From Treponema sp. (GTDB lineage: Bacteria; Spirochaetota; Spirochaetia; Treponematales; Treponemataceae), in NCBI GenBank assembly GCA_017470605.1, contig JAFUYH010000021.1:1-64000 (forward strand): 64,000 nt of DNA. Reading direction: 5' to 3'. The translations under genes were made by a program, and so were the position numbers. Every line of letters starts with the position of its first letter. Positions within the stretch are counted from its first letter, which is position 1. The notes under the pieces were generated by a model. It ran no database searches. It worked only from the letters and a program-made list of their open reading frames with translations, and was not told where the DNA came from. This document shows positions 50,410 through 60,135 of the stretch, piece by piece.

Positions 50410-50522
50410 TAGCGATTGGAAGGGCGCCGAAGGCGTTCTGGAGCGAAGCGGAAGAATGAAGTGCGTGAGCACGGAACCCTGGAAAGCGCGACCCCGGGGC
50501 TGCGAAGCAGCCCCGGGGGAAC
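50410..50522. repeat. GC-rich multi-hairpin intergenic repeat (copy 2)
   Basis: Chain of small stems: GCGCC-GAA-GGCGT, GTGC-GTGA-GCAC, and GGGGCTGC-GAA-GCAGCCCC (about 50497-50515), in a context shared with 5.05 kb (GATTGGA, AGCGAAGCGGAAGAATGA, GGAAAGCGCGACCCCG). It abuts the transporter stop. No gene in 50092-50528. Confidence 0.65.
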
Positions 50523-50528
50523 CCCAAA

Positions 50529-51926
50529 TTAAATAATACCGATTCCCTTTAAAAGAATTACGAAAAGCATGATTGGTGCAACAAACTTTATCATCACAAT
50601 ATAAAGCGTCTTGCGGCCGAACTTTTCGCCATTGAGGGTAATTTCTTCGATAGTTGTTTTTGGTTTTGCAACCCAGCCGATAAGGATACAGGTAAGAAGA
50701 CCAACAATTGGCATGAGAACATTGTTAGAAACGTAATCCAGAATATCAAGAATCTGGCCAACACTGCCGTTTGGAAGTTTAAGGTCAAAGTAGAATACGT
50801 TATAGCCAAGACAAACGATGATGGAAACTACAAAAGTGCAGGCTGCCATGATTACAGCTGAACGGCGGCGGCTCCACTTGAACTTATCCATCATGGAAGA
50901 TGTGATTGCTTCAAGAATGGAAACGGCAGAAGTGAGGGCGGCGAACATTACCATTACAAAGAAAATGAGACCAATGAATTCTCCGAACTTTCCAAGTGAA
51001 GCGAATACTTTTGGAAGTGTGATGAACATGAGGCCTGGTCCTGCAGACATTCCTTCTTTTCCGCTGAAAGCAAATACGGCAGGAATAATCATCATTCCGG
51101 CAAGGAGTGCGATTCCTGTATCAAAAATTTCAATCTGATTTACTGACTTGCCCAGGTTTACATCTTTTTTCATGTATGAACCGTAAGCAATCATAATTCC
51201 CATTGCGATGGAAAGTGAGTAGAAAAGCTGGCCCATTGCGTCAAGGCAGACTGTAAGGAAGCCTTTGAAGGTAAGTCCCTTAAAGTTAGGGATAAAGTAA
51301 ACTGCGGCTCCCTGCAAGCCTGTGCGGGTTGTTCCGTCTGCATCTGTGTGGGTGATGAAGAGAGAATAAATTGCGATGAATACTACAATTACAACCAGAA
51401 TAGGCATGAGGATTTTTGAATAGCGTTCAATTCCATGTTCTACACCTTTGTAAACGATGATAAAACAAAGGATTGCAAAAAGCACTGTATAGAAAATTGG
51501 CTGCCACTGTGAAGTAATAAAGCCGCCAAAGTAGCCGTCTGCAACTGCAACTTCTCCCTGGAAAGCAAGGTAGCTGAACATGTACTTCATTACCCAGCCG
51601 CCGATTACGCAGTAGTAAGGATAAATGATGAAAGGTACTACGAAAGAGAAGATTCCCAAAAATCCCCATTTCTTATTGATTTTAGAATAAGCGGTGAGAG
51701 GGCTTTCCTGGGTTTTACGGCCGATTGCAATTTCTGTAATGAGAAGTGCAAATCCAAATGTAAGGGCGAGAATCAGATAAACGAATAAGAAGATTCCGCC
51801 ACCGTCTTTTGCGGCAAGATAAGGGAAGCGCCAGATGTTTCCCAGACCTACGGCACTACCGGCTGCTGCCAGAACAAAACCGAGAGAACTTGTAAACGAA
51901 TTGCGTTGTTTAGTTTGATTTTCCAT
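50529..51926 (-). CDS. Sodium-dependent transporter, NSS/SNF family
   Basis: 465 residues, about 11-12 membrane helices. NSS hallmarks: LGFVLAAAGSAVGLGNIWRFPYL (helix 1 sodium and substrate site) and LDAMGQLFYSLSIAMGIMIAYGSY (helix 6), with SVSILEAITSSMMDKF. Takes up an amino acid or related amine with Na+; the substrate cannot be read off. Confidence 0.94.
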   Translation of the reverse strand: MENQTKQRNSFTSSLGFVLAAAGSAVGLGNIWRFPYLAAKDGGGIFLFVYLILALTFGFALLITEIAIGRKTQESPLTAYSKINKKWGFLGIFSFVVPFIIYPYYCVIGGWVMKYMFSYLAFQGEVAVADGYFGGFITSQWQPIFYTVLFAILCFIIVYKGVEHGIERYSKILMPILVVIVVFIAIYSLFITHTDADGTTRTGLQGAAVYFIPNFKGLTFKGFLTVCLDAMGQLFYSLSIAMGIMIAYGSYMKKDVNLGKSVNQIEIFDTGIALLAGMMIIPAVFAFSGKEGMSAGPGLMFITLPKVFASLGKFGEFIGLIFFVMVMFAALTSAVSILEAITSSMMDKFKWSRRRSAVIMAACTFVVSIIVCLGYNVFYFDLKLPNGSVGQILDILDYVSNNVLMPIVGLLTCILIGWVAKPKTTIEEITLNGEKFGRKTLYIVMIKFVAPIMLFVILLKGIGII

Positions 51927-51981
51927 TTTTTTTCCTCTATAATTTTGGATTATTACATTTTAACATAAAAAGTGTATATGG

Positions 51982-52512
51982 TCAGCAAAAAAATCTTTTG
52001 TAAATTGTTCTTGTATATTTTATTTTTCTGTCTTCACAGGCAACACTTCCATCATTTCCTTCGCCATAATTAGTTTCGCCAAGGGAAAAGTCAAATTCGT
52101 CCTTATTAAAGTCTGGGAAAAAAGTATCACCGTCTTTAACTGTAATATCTACTTCTGTAATGTACATAACATCTGCTAAATCAAGGCCCTCTTTGTAAAT
52201 TGCATAGCCGCCAGCCAGAAAAATTTTGGAATCAGATTCGGTAGAAATTTTTTCTGCAAGTTTTACCGCTTCATGCAGACTTTTTGCAGTATAAAGATTT
52301 TCGCCTTCAAATATCCTGCTTTTTGAAACTACAATGGTTTTTCGGTTTGGTAAGGGGTGTCCTATTTCTTCATAGGTTTTGCGCCCCATAATTACTATGT
52401 TTCCTGTGGTGAGTTCTTTGAATTGTTTCTGTTCACCTTCAATCTTCCAGGGAATCTGACCGTTTTTTCCGATTACGTTATTTTTTGAGCGGGCAACAAT
52501 TAATCCTATCAT
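51982..52512 (-). CDS. folA: Dihydrofolate reductase
   Basis: 176 residues from the ATG at 52512 (MIGLIVARSKNNVIG); an ATG two codons earlier is equally possible. Motifs: GKNGQIPWKIEGEQKQFK, GNIVIMGRKTYEEIGHPLPNR, FLAGGYAIYKEGL, and the YITEVDI strand. Reduces dihydrofolate using NADPH. Near metF but on a separate transcript. Confidence 0.94.
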   Translation of the reverse strand: MIGLIVARSKNNVIGKNGQIPWKIEGEQKQFKELTTGNIVIMGRKTYEEIGHPLPNRKTIVVSKSRIFEGENLYTAKSLHEAVKLAEKISTESDSKIFLAGGYAIYKEGLDLADVMYITEVDITVKDGDTFFPDFNKDEFDFSLGETNYGEGNDGSVACEDRKIKYTRTIYKRFFC

Positions 52513-52652
52513 TTCCATTATGGTAGCGGATTTGCAGAGATGTGGAAAGTGAATTTTAAACGTGAAGTTTAAACGCAAATCTAATAAGGGAATCATTTTG
52601 CAAGGTCACAATAATCTTGTCGAATAAAGAATTAATTCAGTATATTTTATAT

Positions 52653-53525
52653 ATGGAATCAACGAATATTTTTGAAAACAAGACTTATGATCAGGAGCGG
52701 GCACTTTACGGAATAAATAATTCCCTTGTAAAAAATTGCCGCTTTGATGGTCCTGCAGACGGTGAATCGGCTTTAAAAGAAGCCTCTGAAATTACTGTTG
52801 AAAATTGTTTTATGAATCTCCGCTATCCATTCTGGCATGTTAATGGTGCAAAAATCACTGGTACGGAACTTACAGAAAATTGCAGGGCCGCACTCTGGTA
52901 TGACCACAACGTCACTATAGAAAATTCCACACTTAATGGTATAAAGGCTCTTCGTGAATGTGAAGGAATAATTCTGAAAAACAGCAGTGTTTCTTCACCT
53001 GAATTTATCTGGAAATGTAAGAATCTGGTTATAGAAAATACTGAAATCAAGGAATCTGAATATCCTTTTTTTGAAGTTGATGATGCAAAAATCACCGGGC
53101 TGAAAATGAAAGGGAAATATTCATTCCAATATAACAGCAATATTGAAATTTCAAATTCTGAACTTGATACAAAAGACGCTTTCTGGCATACAAAAAATGT
53201 AACTGTTCGCGATAGTGTGATTAAAAGTGAATATCTGGGCTGGTATTCAGAAAACCTCACTTTAATAAATTGCCGCATAATTGGCACTCAGCCATTTTGT
53301 TACTGCAAGAACCTTGTGCTGAAAAACTGTGAGATGGAAGGATGTGACCTTTCTTTTGAAAGAAGTTCTGTTCAGGCAGAAATACTTGGTAAAATAGACA
53401 GCGTTAAGAATGTTCTGTCTGGTTCTGTAACAGCAGATGAAATTGGTGAAATAATTATGGAAGAGGAAATCGTAGATAAAACAAAATCTTCAATTGTTAC
53501 ACGGGTTTCACGCAATATTAAATAA
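52653..53525 (+). CDS. DUF3737 family protein
   Basis: 290 residues from the ATG at 52653 (MESTNIFENKTYDQERALYG). A right-handed beta-helix is implied by repeated x-x-N-x-x-I/F strings (ENCRAALWYDHNVTIENS, KNLVIENTEIKESE, SNIEISNSELDTKDAFWHTKNV). DUF3737 proteins are sometimes labelled hydrolases without direct proof. Transcribed on its own from the plus strand. Confidence 0.88.
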   Translation: MESTNIFENKTYDQERALYGINNSLVKNCRFDGPADGESALKEASEITVENCFMNLRYPFWHVNGAKITGTELTENCRAALWYDHNVTIENSTLNGIKALRECEGIILKNSSVSSPEFIWKCKNLVIENTEIKESEYPFFEVDDAKITGLKMKGKYSFQYNSNIEISNSELDTKDAFWHTKNVTVRDSVIKSEYLGWYSENLTLINCRIIGTQPFCYCKNLVLKNCEMEGCDLSFERSSVQAEILGKIDSVKNVLSGSVTADEIGEIIMEEEIVDKTKSSIVTRVSRNIK

Positions 53526-53656
53526 TAAGATGTTATTACAAACTAACAAAAGAACACATTTGAAAGGATTTTTCTTTTATTATTTTAAAGTGTAGAATAT
53601 AATGATTTTGAATTTGAAATTTATATTTTAGTATCATTTCAAATCAGGAGGCAACT

Positions 53657-55798
53657 TTGCGAATTAGTTTAAAATTCAAAATCATTAATTTTGTAGCACT
53701 TTTGATAAGTTTAGTAGTTATTATTCTTGGACTTATTTCGAGAAGTGAACTGTCATATTCAATTTCAAATAATACACAGCAGATTATGGAATTGAATGCA
53801 CAAAAATCTGCACGAATTTTGCAGGATGTAAATAAAAAGGAATTCTATCTTCTTGATACCATTGCTTCCCTTCCTTTTATACGTGATGAAAACATTCCTC
53901 TGGAAGAAAAAACAGTCCAGCTTGAAGCAATTGCAAGAGCAAATCCAAAACATTTTGAAAATCTTGCTTTTTACAGCGATAAAGGAATTTGTATCCGCCC
54001 GGATGGAGCGTATGTAGATGTTTCTGAAATTGACTTTTTTATTCAGACAATTTCCGGAAAAAGAGTTGTTATTGATCCGCTTCCAAAAAGTTTTATGATG
54101 GAAGGCGGTTCTGATGAAACAATCATGTTCTATACAATTCCAGTTTACAGCAGCACAAATTCATCAAAGCCGATTGGAATTTTATCTTCTATCGTAAACG
54201 GTTCAGATGTTTACAATCTTTCTGAATCAATTTTAATCGGTAAAAAATCACATCCTACAATCATTTCTACAACTTCCGGCATGATAATTGGGCCTACAAC
54301 TTATGAAGGCATGAGCCAGGAAGAAATTACGGCAATTCAGGAAAGCGGAGGAGCTGTTTTAATAAATACAGACGGCCCAAAGACTCCTTGGGATTTGATG
54401 ATGGAATCCGTTATTGCAGGAAAATCCGGTTATGAAATCTTAAATGACCCTATTACAAATGAAAAAAAAGTTGTTTCTTATGTTCCTGTAGGAGATGAAA
54501 GCGGCTGGGCTGTTTTGTGTGCGGCTCCATACAATGAATATTTTGAAAGCCTTTCAAGAATTACGATGATTATTGTAATTGCAACTATTGTTGCCGTTAT
54601 TATTGTAGTAGTTTTAACCTTTATTTTGATTTCAATACTTATCAAGCCTCTTGGATTTGTTAAAACTTCTATTAATGATATTGCAACTGGCGATGCAGAC
54701 CTTACAAAGCGCATAGACATTAATCTTAAAGATGAAATTGGTGATGTAGTAACTGGCTTTAATAATTTTACGGAAAAACTTCAGACAATCATTACGCAGG
54801 TAAAGAAATCCCGTGATTCTCTTGGAATTGCAGGAAGCGATTTGGACTCTTCAACCCAAGATACTGCAACTTCGATTGAAGAAATTCTTACAAGTATAGA
54901 TTCCGTTCATAATCAGATTGATAATCAGTATAAGTCAGTTCAGCAGACTGCCGGCGCTGTAAATGAAATTGCAAGCAATATAGAATCTCTTGGAACTATG
55001 ATTGGAAAACAGTCTTCCGAAGTTTCTGATGCTTCTGCTGCCATTGAAGAAATGATCAGCAACATTAAGTCTGTAAATGAATCTGTAGAAAAAATGTCTG
55101 AATCTTTTGATGGACTTGCAAATTCGGCGCAGAGCGGTATTCAGCTTCAGTTAAATGTGAACTCCATTATTGAAGAAATTAAAAACAAGAGTGAAACCCT
55201 GCAGGATGCAAACTCTGCAATTGCGGCCATTGCGGAACAGACAAATCTTCTTGCAATGAATGCGGCAATTGAAGCGGCTCACGCTGGTGAAGCCGGTAAG
55301 GGATTCTCTGTTGTTGCAGACGAAATCAGAAAGCTGTCTGAAACTTCTTCTTCTCAGTCTAAAACAATTGGAGACCAGCTTAAAGATATAAAATCTTCAA
55401 TTGATAGCGTAGTTTCAGCTTCTGAAGAATCAAGTCTGGCCTTCCAGTCTGTAACAAGCAAGATTAGTGATACTGAGCAGCTTGTTCACCAGATTCAGTC
55501 TGCAATGGAAGAACAGAATACAGGTTCCATGCAGATTTCAAATGCCCTTCACTCTATGAACGATTCTACGATTGAAGTAAGAACAGCCAGTGAAGAAATG
55601 TCGGCAGGAAACAAGGCAATTCTGGATGAAGTAAGGAATCTTCAGGATGCAACTGGAATCATGCAGTCCAGTGTAGAAGAAATGAGTCATGGTGCCGGAA
55701 AAATCAAGGAAACAGGACTTGCCCTGCGCAACATTTCAGAAAAGATGAAATCTTCAATTGATGAAATTGGCGGACAGATAGACAAATTCAGAGTGTAG
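53657..55798 (+). CDS. Methyl-accepting chemotaxis protein 1
   Basis: 713 residues with a TTG start eight bases after AGGAGG. Helix 1 at about 10-30 (IINFVALLISLVVIILGLI), a periplasmic dCache-type sensor (about 35-295), helix 2 (MIIVIATIVAVIIVVVLTFIL), HAMP (IKPLGFVKTSINDIATGDADLTKRI), then the signalling domain with hairpin tip [39 protein letters not shown]. Ligand unknown. Convergent with a paralogue downstream. Confidence 0.95.
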   Translation: MRISLKFKIINFVALLISLVVIILGLISRSELSYSISNNTQQIMELNAQKSARILQDVNKKEFYLLDTIASLPFIRDENIPLEEKTVQLEAIARANPKHFENLAFYSDKGICIRPDGAYVDVSEIDFFIQTISGKRVVIDPLPKSFMMEGGSDETIMFYTIPVYSSTNSSKPIGILSSIVNGSDVYNLSESILIGKKSHPTIISTTSGMIIGPTTYEGMSQEEITAIQESGGAVLINTDGPKTPWDLMMESVIAGKSGYEILNDPITNEKKVVSYVPVGDESGWAVLCAAPYNEYFESLSRITMIIVIATIVAVIIVVVLTFILISILIKPLGFVKTSINDIATGDADLTKRIDINLKDEIGDVVTGFNNFTEKLQTIITQVKKSRDSLGIAGSDLDSSTQDTATSIEEILTSIDSVHNQIDNQYKSVQQTAGAVNEIASNIESLGTMIGKQSSEVSDASAAIEEMISNIKSVNESVEKMSESFDGLANSAQSGIQLQLNVNSIIEEIKNKSETLQDANSAIAAIAEQTNLLAMNAAIEAAHAGEAGKGFSVVADEIRKLSETSSSQSKTIGDQLKDIKSSIDSVVSASEESSLAFQSVTSKISDTEQLVHQIQSAMEEQNTGSMQISNALHSMNDSTIEVRTASEEMSAGNKAILDEVRNLQDATGIMQSSVEEMSHGAGKIKETGLALRNISEKMKSSIDEIGGQIDKFRV

Positions 55799-55853
55799 TT
55801 TAATTACTGAATAAAACCTATAAAAAAGGGATGTCTAATAAGTAAGTAAATAA

Positions 55854-55922
55854 TGAGGTGGTTGAGCCTGTCGAAACCACCTCATATAGTGTAAATGGTC
55901 ATTTCGACAAGCTCAATGACCA
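55854..55922. terminator. Two palindromes between convergent chemoreceptor genes
   Basis: TGAGGTGGTT/AACCACCTCA around GAGCCTGTCG (55854-55884) and TGGTCATT/AATGACCA around TCGACAAGCTC (55896-55922). They share a TTGAGC...TCGAAA core in opposite orientations and likely end both transcripts. Confidence 0.6.
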
Positions 55923-55952
55923 CAGCCATAATTGCAGGCAATAAAAAAATTA

Positions 55953-58028
55953 TTAAACCTTAAACTGGTCTATTTGAGAACCCATAAGGTTTATTGATTC
56001 GTTCATAACGGAAGCAATTTCGTTTAATTGAGAGCCGGTTTCGTTAATTTTTCTTGCTCCGGATTTCATTTCTTCCATGCTCTGCTTCATTTCTGTTGTA
56101 GCACTTTGAAGTTTTTCTACTTCCAGAAGAATAGCCTTGTTTCCGTCAGACATTTCTCTTGAAGCCTGTCTAACCTGACTTGCACTGTCATTCATGGAAG
56201 CCAGTGACTGATTAATCTGTTTTGAGCCTTCTGTCTGCTCTTCCATAGCAGATTTTATCTGACGCACAATTTCATCAGTTTCATCAATTTTTGTACCTAC
56301 AAGTTTGAATGCTTCGCTAGACTGAACAGAAACATCAACAACTCCACTTATAGAAGTTTCTATGTTATTAAGCTGTTCGCCAATCTTTTTTGATTCCGCA
56401 CTGGAAGTTTCAGAAAGTTTACGGATTTCATCAGCAACTACGCTAAAGCCTTTTCCAGCATTTCCGGCATGTGCGGCTTCAATTGCGGCATTCATAGCAA
56501 GCAGGTTGGTTTTAGAAGCAATTGAAGCAATGGCAGCGTTCGCTTCCAGCAAAGCCGCACTCTGACTCTTAATTATTTCCATCTTTCCGTTTACTTCGGC
56601 AAGTAAGCCTGTTCCAATATTTGCGCTTTTGTGAAGTTCTTCAAAAGAATAAGCCATTCTATCTACCGACTGATTAACGGAATTAATGTTACCAATCATC
56701 TGCTCTATAGCGGCAGAAGCCTGAGAAACTCCTTCTGTCTGTCCTGCAATCATTCTGTCCAGAGATTCAATGTTTGAAGCAATTTCATTTACGGCTCCTG
56801 CTGTTTCTGAAACGCTGTTTGACTGAGTATTAATCTGACTGTTGAAATTTTCAATATTTGAAATTATTTCATTGATTGAAGAAGATGTATTCTGTGTGCT
56901 GTCTGAAAGAGAAGAACCAGCCTGAATCAGATTTGCCTTAGATTCCTTTAAATCCTTCATAACATCCTGAAGTTTATCAATAAACTGATTAAAGCCTTTT
57001 GCAACTTCACCAATTTCATCTTTTGTATTAACAGCAATTTTCTTAGTTAAATCTGCATTTCCGCTGGCAATTTCTGTAAAGGAATTCTTTACGGCCTTTA
57101 TAGGTTTTAGCAGGGCTGTAACAATGATGACTACAAAAATAATTGCGGCAATACATAAAATCACACCAAAAAGACCAATCTGTTTTTTTACAAGGTCAAT
57201 ATTTTTTGCGAATACGATATAAGGGCAGGAACCTATTGCAATCCAGTTGCTTCCATCTGTAAAAGGGGCATAGGCCACAATAATCTGAGTTTTCTGTTTA
57301 GGGTCAAAATAAGAACCCATTCCAGTTTTGCCGGAAAGAGCAGTATTCAAGATTTGCTGAAAGTCGTTTCCTAAGGCAATGTCTTTTACATCTGTATCTG
57401 CTTCATATTCACCAAAACTGGTAAGAAGTTTTCCAGATTTTGCACTGATTACAGCAGGGTGAGAATCTTCACCAAGAGTCATATTATTGGAAACCATCTG
57501 CAGCCAGATTGAATTTGCCGCAGAAACCAGAACACCAACAACCTGTTTATTTTCATTAAAAACCGGTACAGAGTAGTAGATGAAATTCAGATTTGCTCTT
57601 GGCTCAAAAATTGGGTCAGAAATGAAAGTTTTTCCGCCAAGTGCTGCTTTTACATAATCTGCATTTGAAGGTGGAATCAACATTCCGTTTGGAGCAGTAG
57701 TGCGTCCGTCTTTATCATAGAAAGTATAATTTGCCTTGCCCTGCTTTGTAGCGGCAATTTTTTTAAGCTCATTATTTTTTTCTAAAACAGACAAAGATTC
57801 AGAAGTAAAAAAATCTATGGCAGCAATTGACTGCAGGAAGTCCAGTTCTTTTTGATTCTGACCTTTAAAACTATTAACCGCTCCCTGTGTAATGTTCATT
57901 ACGGAATGATTAGCCGTACTTGTCATTTCATCTTTTATGATGTTCAAAGAAATCATCGACAAAATGGTGCTTGTAATGGAAATGATAACAACAACAAAAA
58001 CAATCAGTTTGAATTTTAAACTATGCAT
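55953..58028 (-). CDS. Methyl-accepting chemotaxis protein 2
   Basis: 691 residues, the same plan as its neighbour: helix 1 [22 protein letters not shown], a dCache-type sensor, helix 2 [23 protein letters not shown] ([22 protein letters not shown]), tip [39 protein letters not shown]. The two sensors are diverged, the signalling halves close, so probably an old duplication tuned to different ligands. CAGGAG ribosome site. Confidence 0.95.
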   Translation of the reverse strand: MHSLKFKLIVFVVVIISITSTILSMISLNIIKDEMTSTANHSVMNITQGAVNSFKGQNQKELDFLQSIAAIDFFTSESLSVLEKNNELKKIAATKQGKANYTFYDKDGRTTAPNGMLIPPSNADYVKAALGGKTFISDPIFEPRANLNFIYYSVPVFNENKQVVGVLVSAANSIWLQMVSNNMTLGEDSHPAVISAKSGKLLTSFGEYEADTDVKDIALGNDFQQILNTALSGKTGMGSYFDPKQKTQIIVAYAPFTDGSNWIAIGSCPYIVFAKNIDLVKKQIGLFGVILCIAAIIFVVIIVTALLKPIKAVKNSFTEIASGNADLTKKIAVNTKDEIGEVAKGFNQFIDKLQDVMKDLKESKANLIQAGSSLSDSTQNTSSSINEIISNIENFNSQINTQSNSVSETAGAVNEIASNIESLDRMIAGQTEGVSQASAAIEQMIGNINSVNQSVDRMAYSFEELHKSANIGTGLLAEVNGKMEIIKSQSAALLEANAAIASIASKTNLLAMNAAIEAAHAGNAGKGFSVVADEIRKLSETSSAESKKIGEQLNNIETSISGVVDVSVQSSEAFKLVGTKIDETDEIVRQIKSAMEEQTEGSKQINQSLASMNDSASQVRQASREMSDGNKAILLEVEKLQSATTEMKQSMEEMKSGARKINETGSQLNEIASVMNESINLMGSQIDQFKV

Positions 58029-58094
58029 ACAAGACTCCTGTATCTGGGGAAAATCACTAATATTTTAACTTATTTATTTGAATATAACAACTTT

Positions 58095-58763
58095 TTAAAT
58101 TCCCATAATGTGCCTTCCGTCGCCGGCAAGTTCAATGACAGGCAGGGAAAGTTTGCCCGGAGTGCGGTCAAAACGCAAAATTGTAATTCCTGTGTGTGGA
58201 ATATGAAGCGTTGCACATAAATATGGGAAAGGAATATTAAAAATTCGGGAAAGAAGGGCTGTAGAAGAGCCGCCATGGCTGAAAAGTGCAAGAGTTTGCT
58301 GCCGGTCGTCTGGCCTGATATTGCGGTAATAAAGTCCTTCACGTTTGTAGCCCAGCTTTTCTAGCCAGACGTCTGCATTTTTCATAACATTATCAACGTC
58401 AATTGTGGCAGTATTTTCCTTAAAAACTGGAAATTCCCGCCATTCTTCATCACAAATAAGCTGACCCTGACTAATCATTCTGTCAGAAGCGACCCAGGGA
58501 CTCCATTCTTCATTATATAAATCATTTTCAAGACCAAAACGGATTTCATGCATAAAGTCCAGAATCTCAATTTTTTGGATTCCAGAAGCGTCAGAAAAAG
58601 CCTGTGCTGTTTGACGGGCCCTGCCCATAGGAGAAGAATAAATTTCTTCAATTCCTTCATTCAAAAGTCTTTCTGCTGCAACTTTTGCCTGCCTGTGTCC
58701 GCGTTCGGTAAGGCAGTCCAGCTCGTAATTTGGTTCTGCGTGTCGTACTAAAACTAATCTCAT
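58095..58763 (-). CDS. Histidine phosphatase family protein
   Basis: 222 residues from the ATG at 58763 (MRLVLVRHAEPNYE); RHA motif His8 is the phosphorylated nucleophile, Glu in SSPMGRARQTA region and HEIRF supports, LALFSHGGSS supplies the second His. Acts on a phosphate ester; substrate unknown (cobC/gpmB-type). Confidence 0.9.
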   Translation of the reverse strand: MRLVLVRHAEPNYELDCLTERGHRQAKVAAERLLNEGIEEIYSSPMGRARQTAQAFSDASGIQKIEILDFMHEIRFGLENDLYNEEWSPWVASDRMISQGQLICDEEWREFPVFKENTATIDVDNVMKNADVWLEKLGYKREGLYYRNIRPDDRQQTLALFSHGGSSTALLSRIFNIPFPYLCATLHIPHTGITILRFDRTPGKLSLPVIELAGDGRHIMGI

Positions 58764-58809
58764 GTTTTTATTATAAAACAATTTCACAAGAATATGCTAT
58801 AATCAGATT

Positions 58810-60135
58810 ATGATTCGTAACAGCGGACATGCAGATTTGCCCCTTCATACAGGAACAGTTCCCCGTTGGTTGGCCGACAGAATGATGGTTCTGGGTACGC
58901 TTATAACAGAATCTCTGGTGGAAAATTTTGGGCCTGATGAAGTGCTTACCCGCCTGAGTGACCCGCTCTGGTTTCAGTCTTTTGGGGCAGTTATGGGGAT
59001 GGACTGGCACAGTTCGGGAATTACTACCAGCGTTATGTATGCACTTAAGCGCGGTCTGAACCCGAGGGCAAAGGAGCTGGGGCTTTACGTGTGCGGGGGA
59101 CGGGGAAAATATTCCCGCATGACTCCTGATGAACTGCTGGAAATTGCCGGGCGTGAAGGAATGAACGGCGATGAGCTGGTACGGAACAGTAAACTGGTTG
59201 CAAAAGTAGATAATAATGCCCTGCAGGACGGATTTCAGCTTTATCAGCATAATTTTGTTTTAAGCCGGACTGGAAAGTGGGCGGTTGTTCAGCAGGGAAT
59301 GAATACAGATGAACGAAAGGCCCGCCGCTACCATTGGTGTTCCAGCGATTTGCGCTCTTTTGTGGAAGAACCTCATACAGGCGTAGTTGGCGATAACCGC
59401 GGGCAGATTCTAAACCTTACAGACAGCAAGGCGCGCGAGGCCAGAGGAAACATTCTGGAAATGAGCTGCGAAGAGCCTGAGCGGATGCTTAAGGAAATTG
59501 TTCAGATTGGAAAGCCCGCTGGCGAAATGATTTTGATGCAGGGAGGAAAAGTTTCCTCTGCAGCACATGCAACACAAAAGGCTCCGATGCAGCAGGAACT
59601 TTTTCCAGAGATTGAGCCCACCCCTTCCCTTCAAAAAGATGAAGCCCTGATTGAAGTGGGTGGCCGTTCCATTGTTATGCCTGCCCATCATGAAGTGCTT
59701 GCTCAGGACGTAGACCTGAAACGTTTGGGGGGTGTCCTTGCAACGGCCTATACTTCCCAGCCTAAAGATTTTGAAAGCCTGCTGCTTACTCCGGGGCTGG
59801 GGCCGCGAACCTTGCAGTCTCTTGCCCTTGTGAGCGAAGTTATTTACGGAACTCCAAGCCGTTTTACAGACCCAGCCCGCTTTAGTTTTGCCCATGGCGG
59901 AAAAGACGGACATCCTTTTCCTGTTCCGCTTAAGATTTATGACGAATCAATCCGCGTTTTGCATGACAGCATAGAAAAATCAAAGCTGGGATATAAGGAT
60001 AAATCTGAATGTATTCGCCGTCTTCATAACGCAGCTTTAAACATAGAACGCAACTGTGCTCCCCAGGCAGATTTTGATGCCGCCATACGTTATGAACGCG
60101 AACACAGTGCAGAATGGGATGGAAAAACCGTATGA
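58810..60135 (+). CDS. DUF763 domain protein
   Basis: 441 residues. NSGHADLPLHTGTVPRWLADRM, QSFGAVMGMDWHSSGITTSV, GVVGDNRGQILNLTDSKA and FAHGGKDGHPFPVPLKIYDESI define DUF763, a family of unknown function found in spirochaetes, archaea and thermophiles. Its TGA overlaps the helicase start (ATGA). Confidence 0.9.
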   Translation: MIRNSGHADLPLHTGTVPRWLADRMMVLGTLITESLVENFGPDEVLTRLSDPLWFQSFGAVMGMDWHSSGITTSVMYALKRGLNPRAKELGLYVCGGRGKYSRMTPDELLEIAGREGMNGDELVRNSKLVAKVDNNALQDGFQLYQHNFVLSRTGKWAVVQQGMNTDERKARRYHWCSSDLRSFVEEPHTGVVGDNRGQILNLTDSKAREARGNILEMSCEEPERMLKEIVQIGKPAGEMILMQGGKVSSAAHATQKAPMQQELFPEIEPTPSLQKDEALIEVGGRSIVMPAHHEVLAQDVDLKRLGGVLATAYTSQPKDFESLLLTPGLGPRTLQSLALVSEVIYGTPSRFTDPARFSFAHGGKDGHPFPVPLKIYDESIRVLHDSIEKSKLGYKDKSECIRRLHNAALNIERNCAPQADFDAAIRYEREHSAEWDGKTV

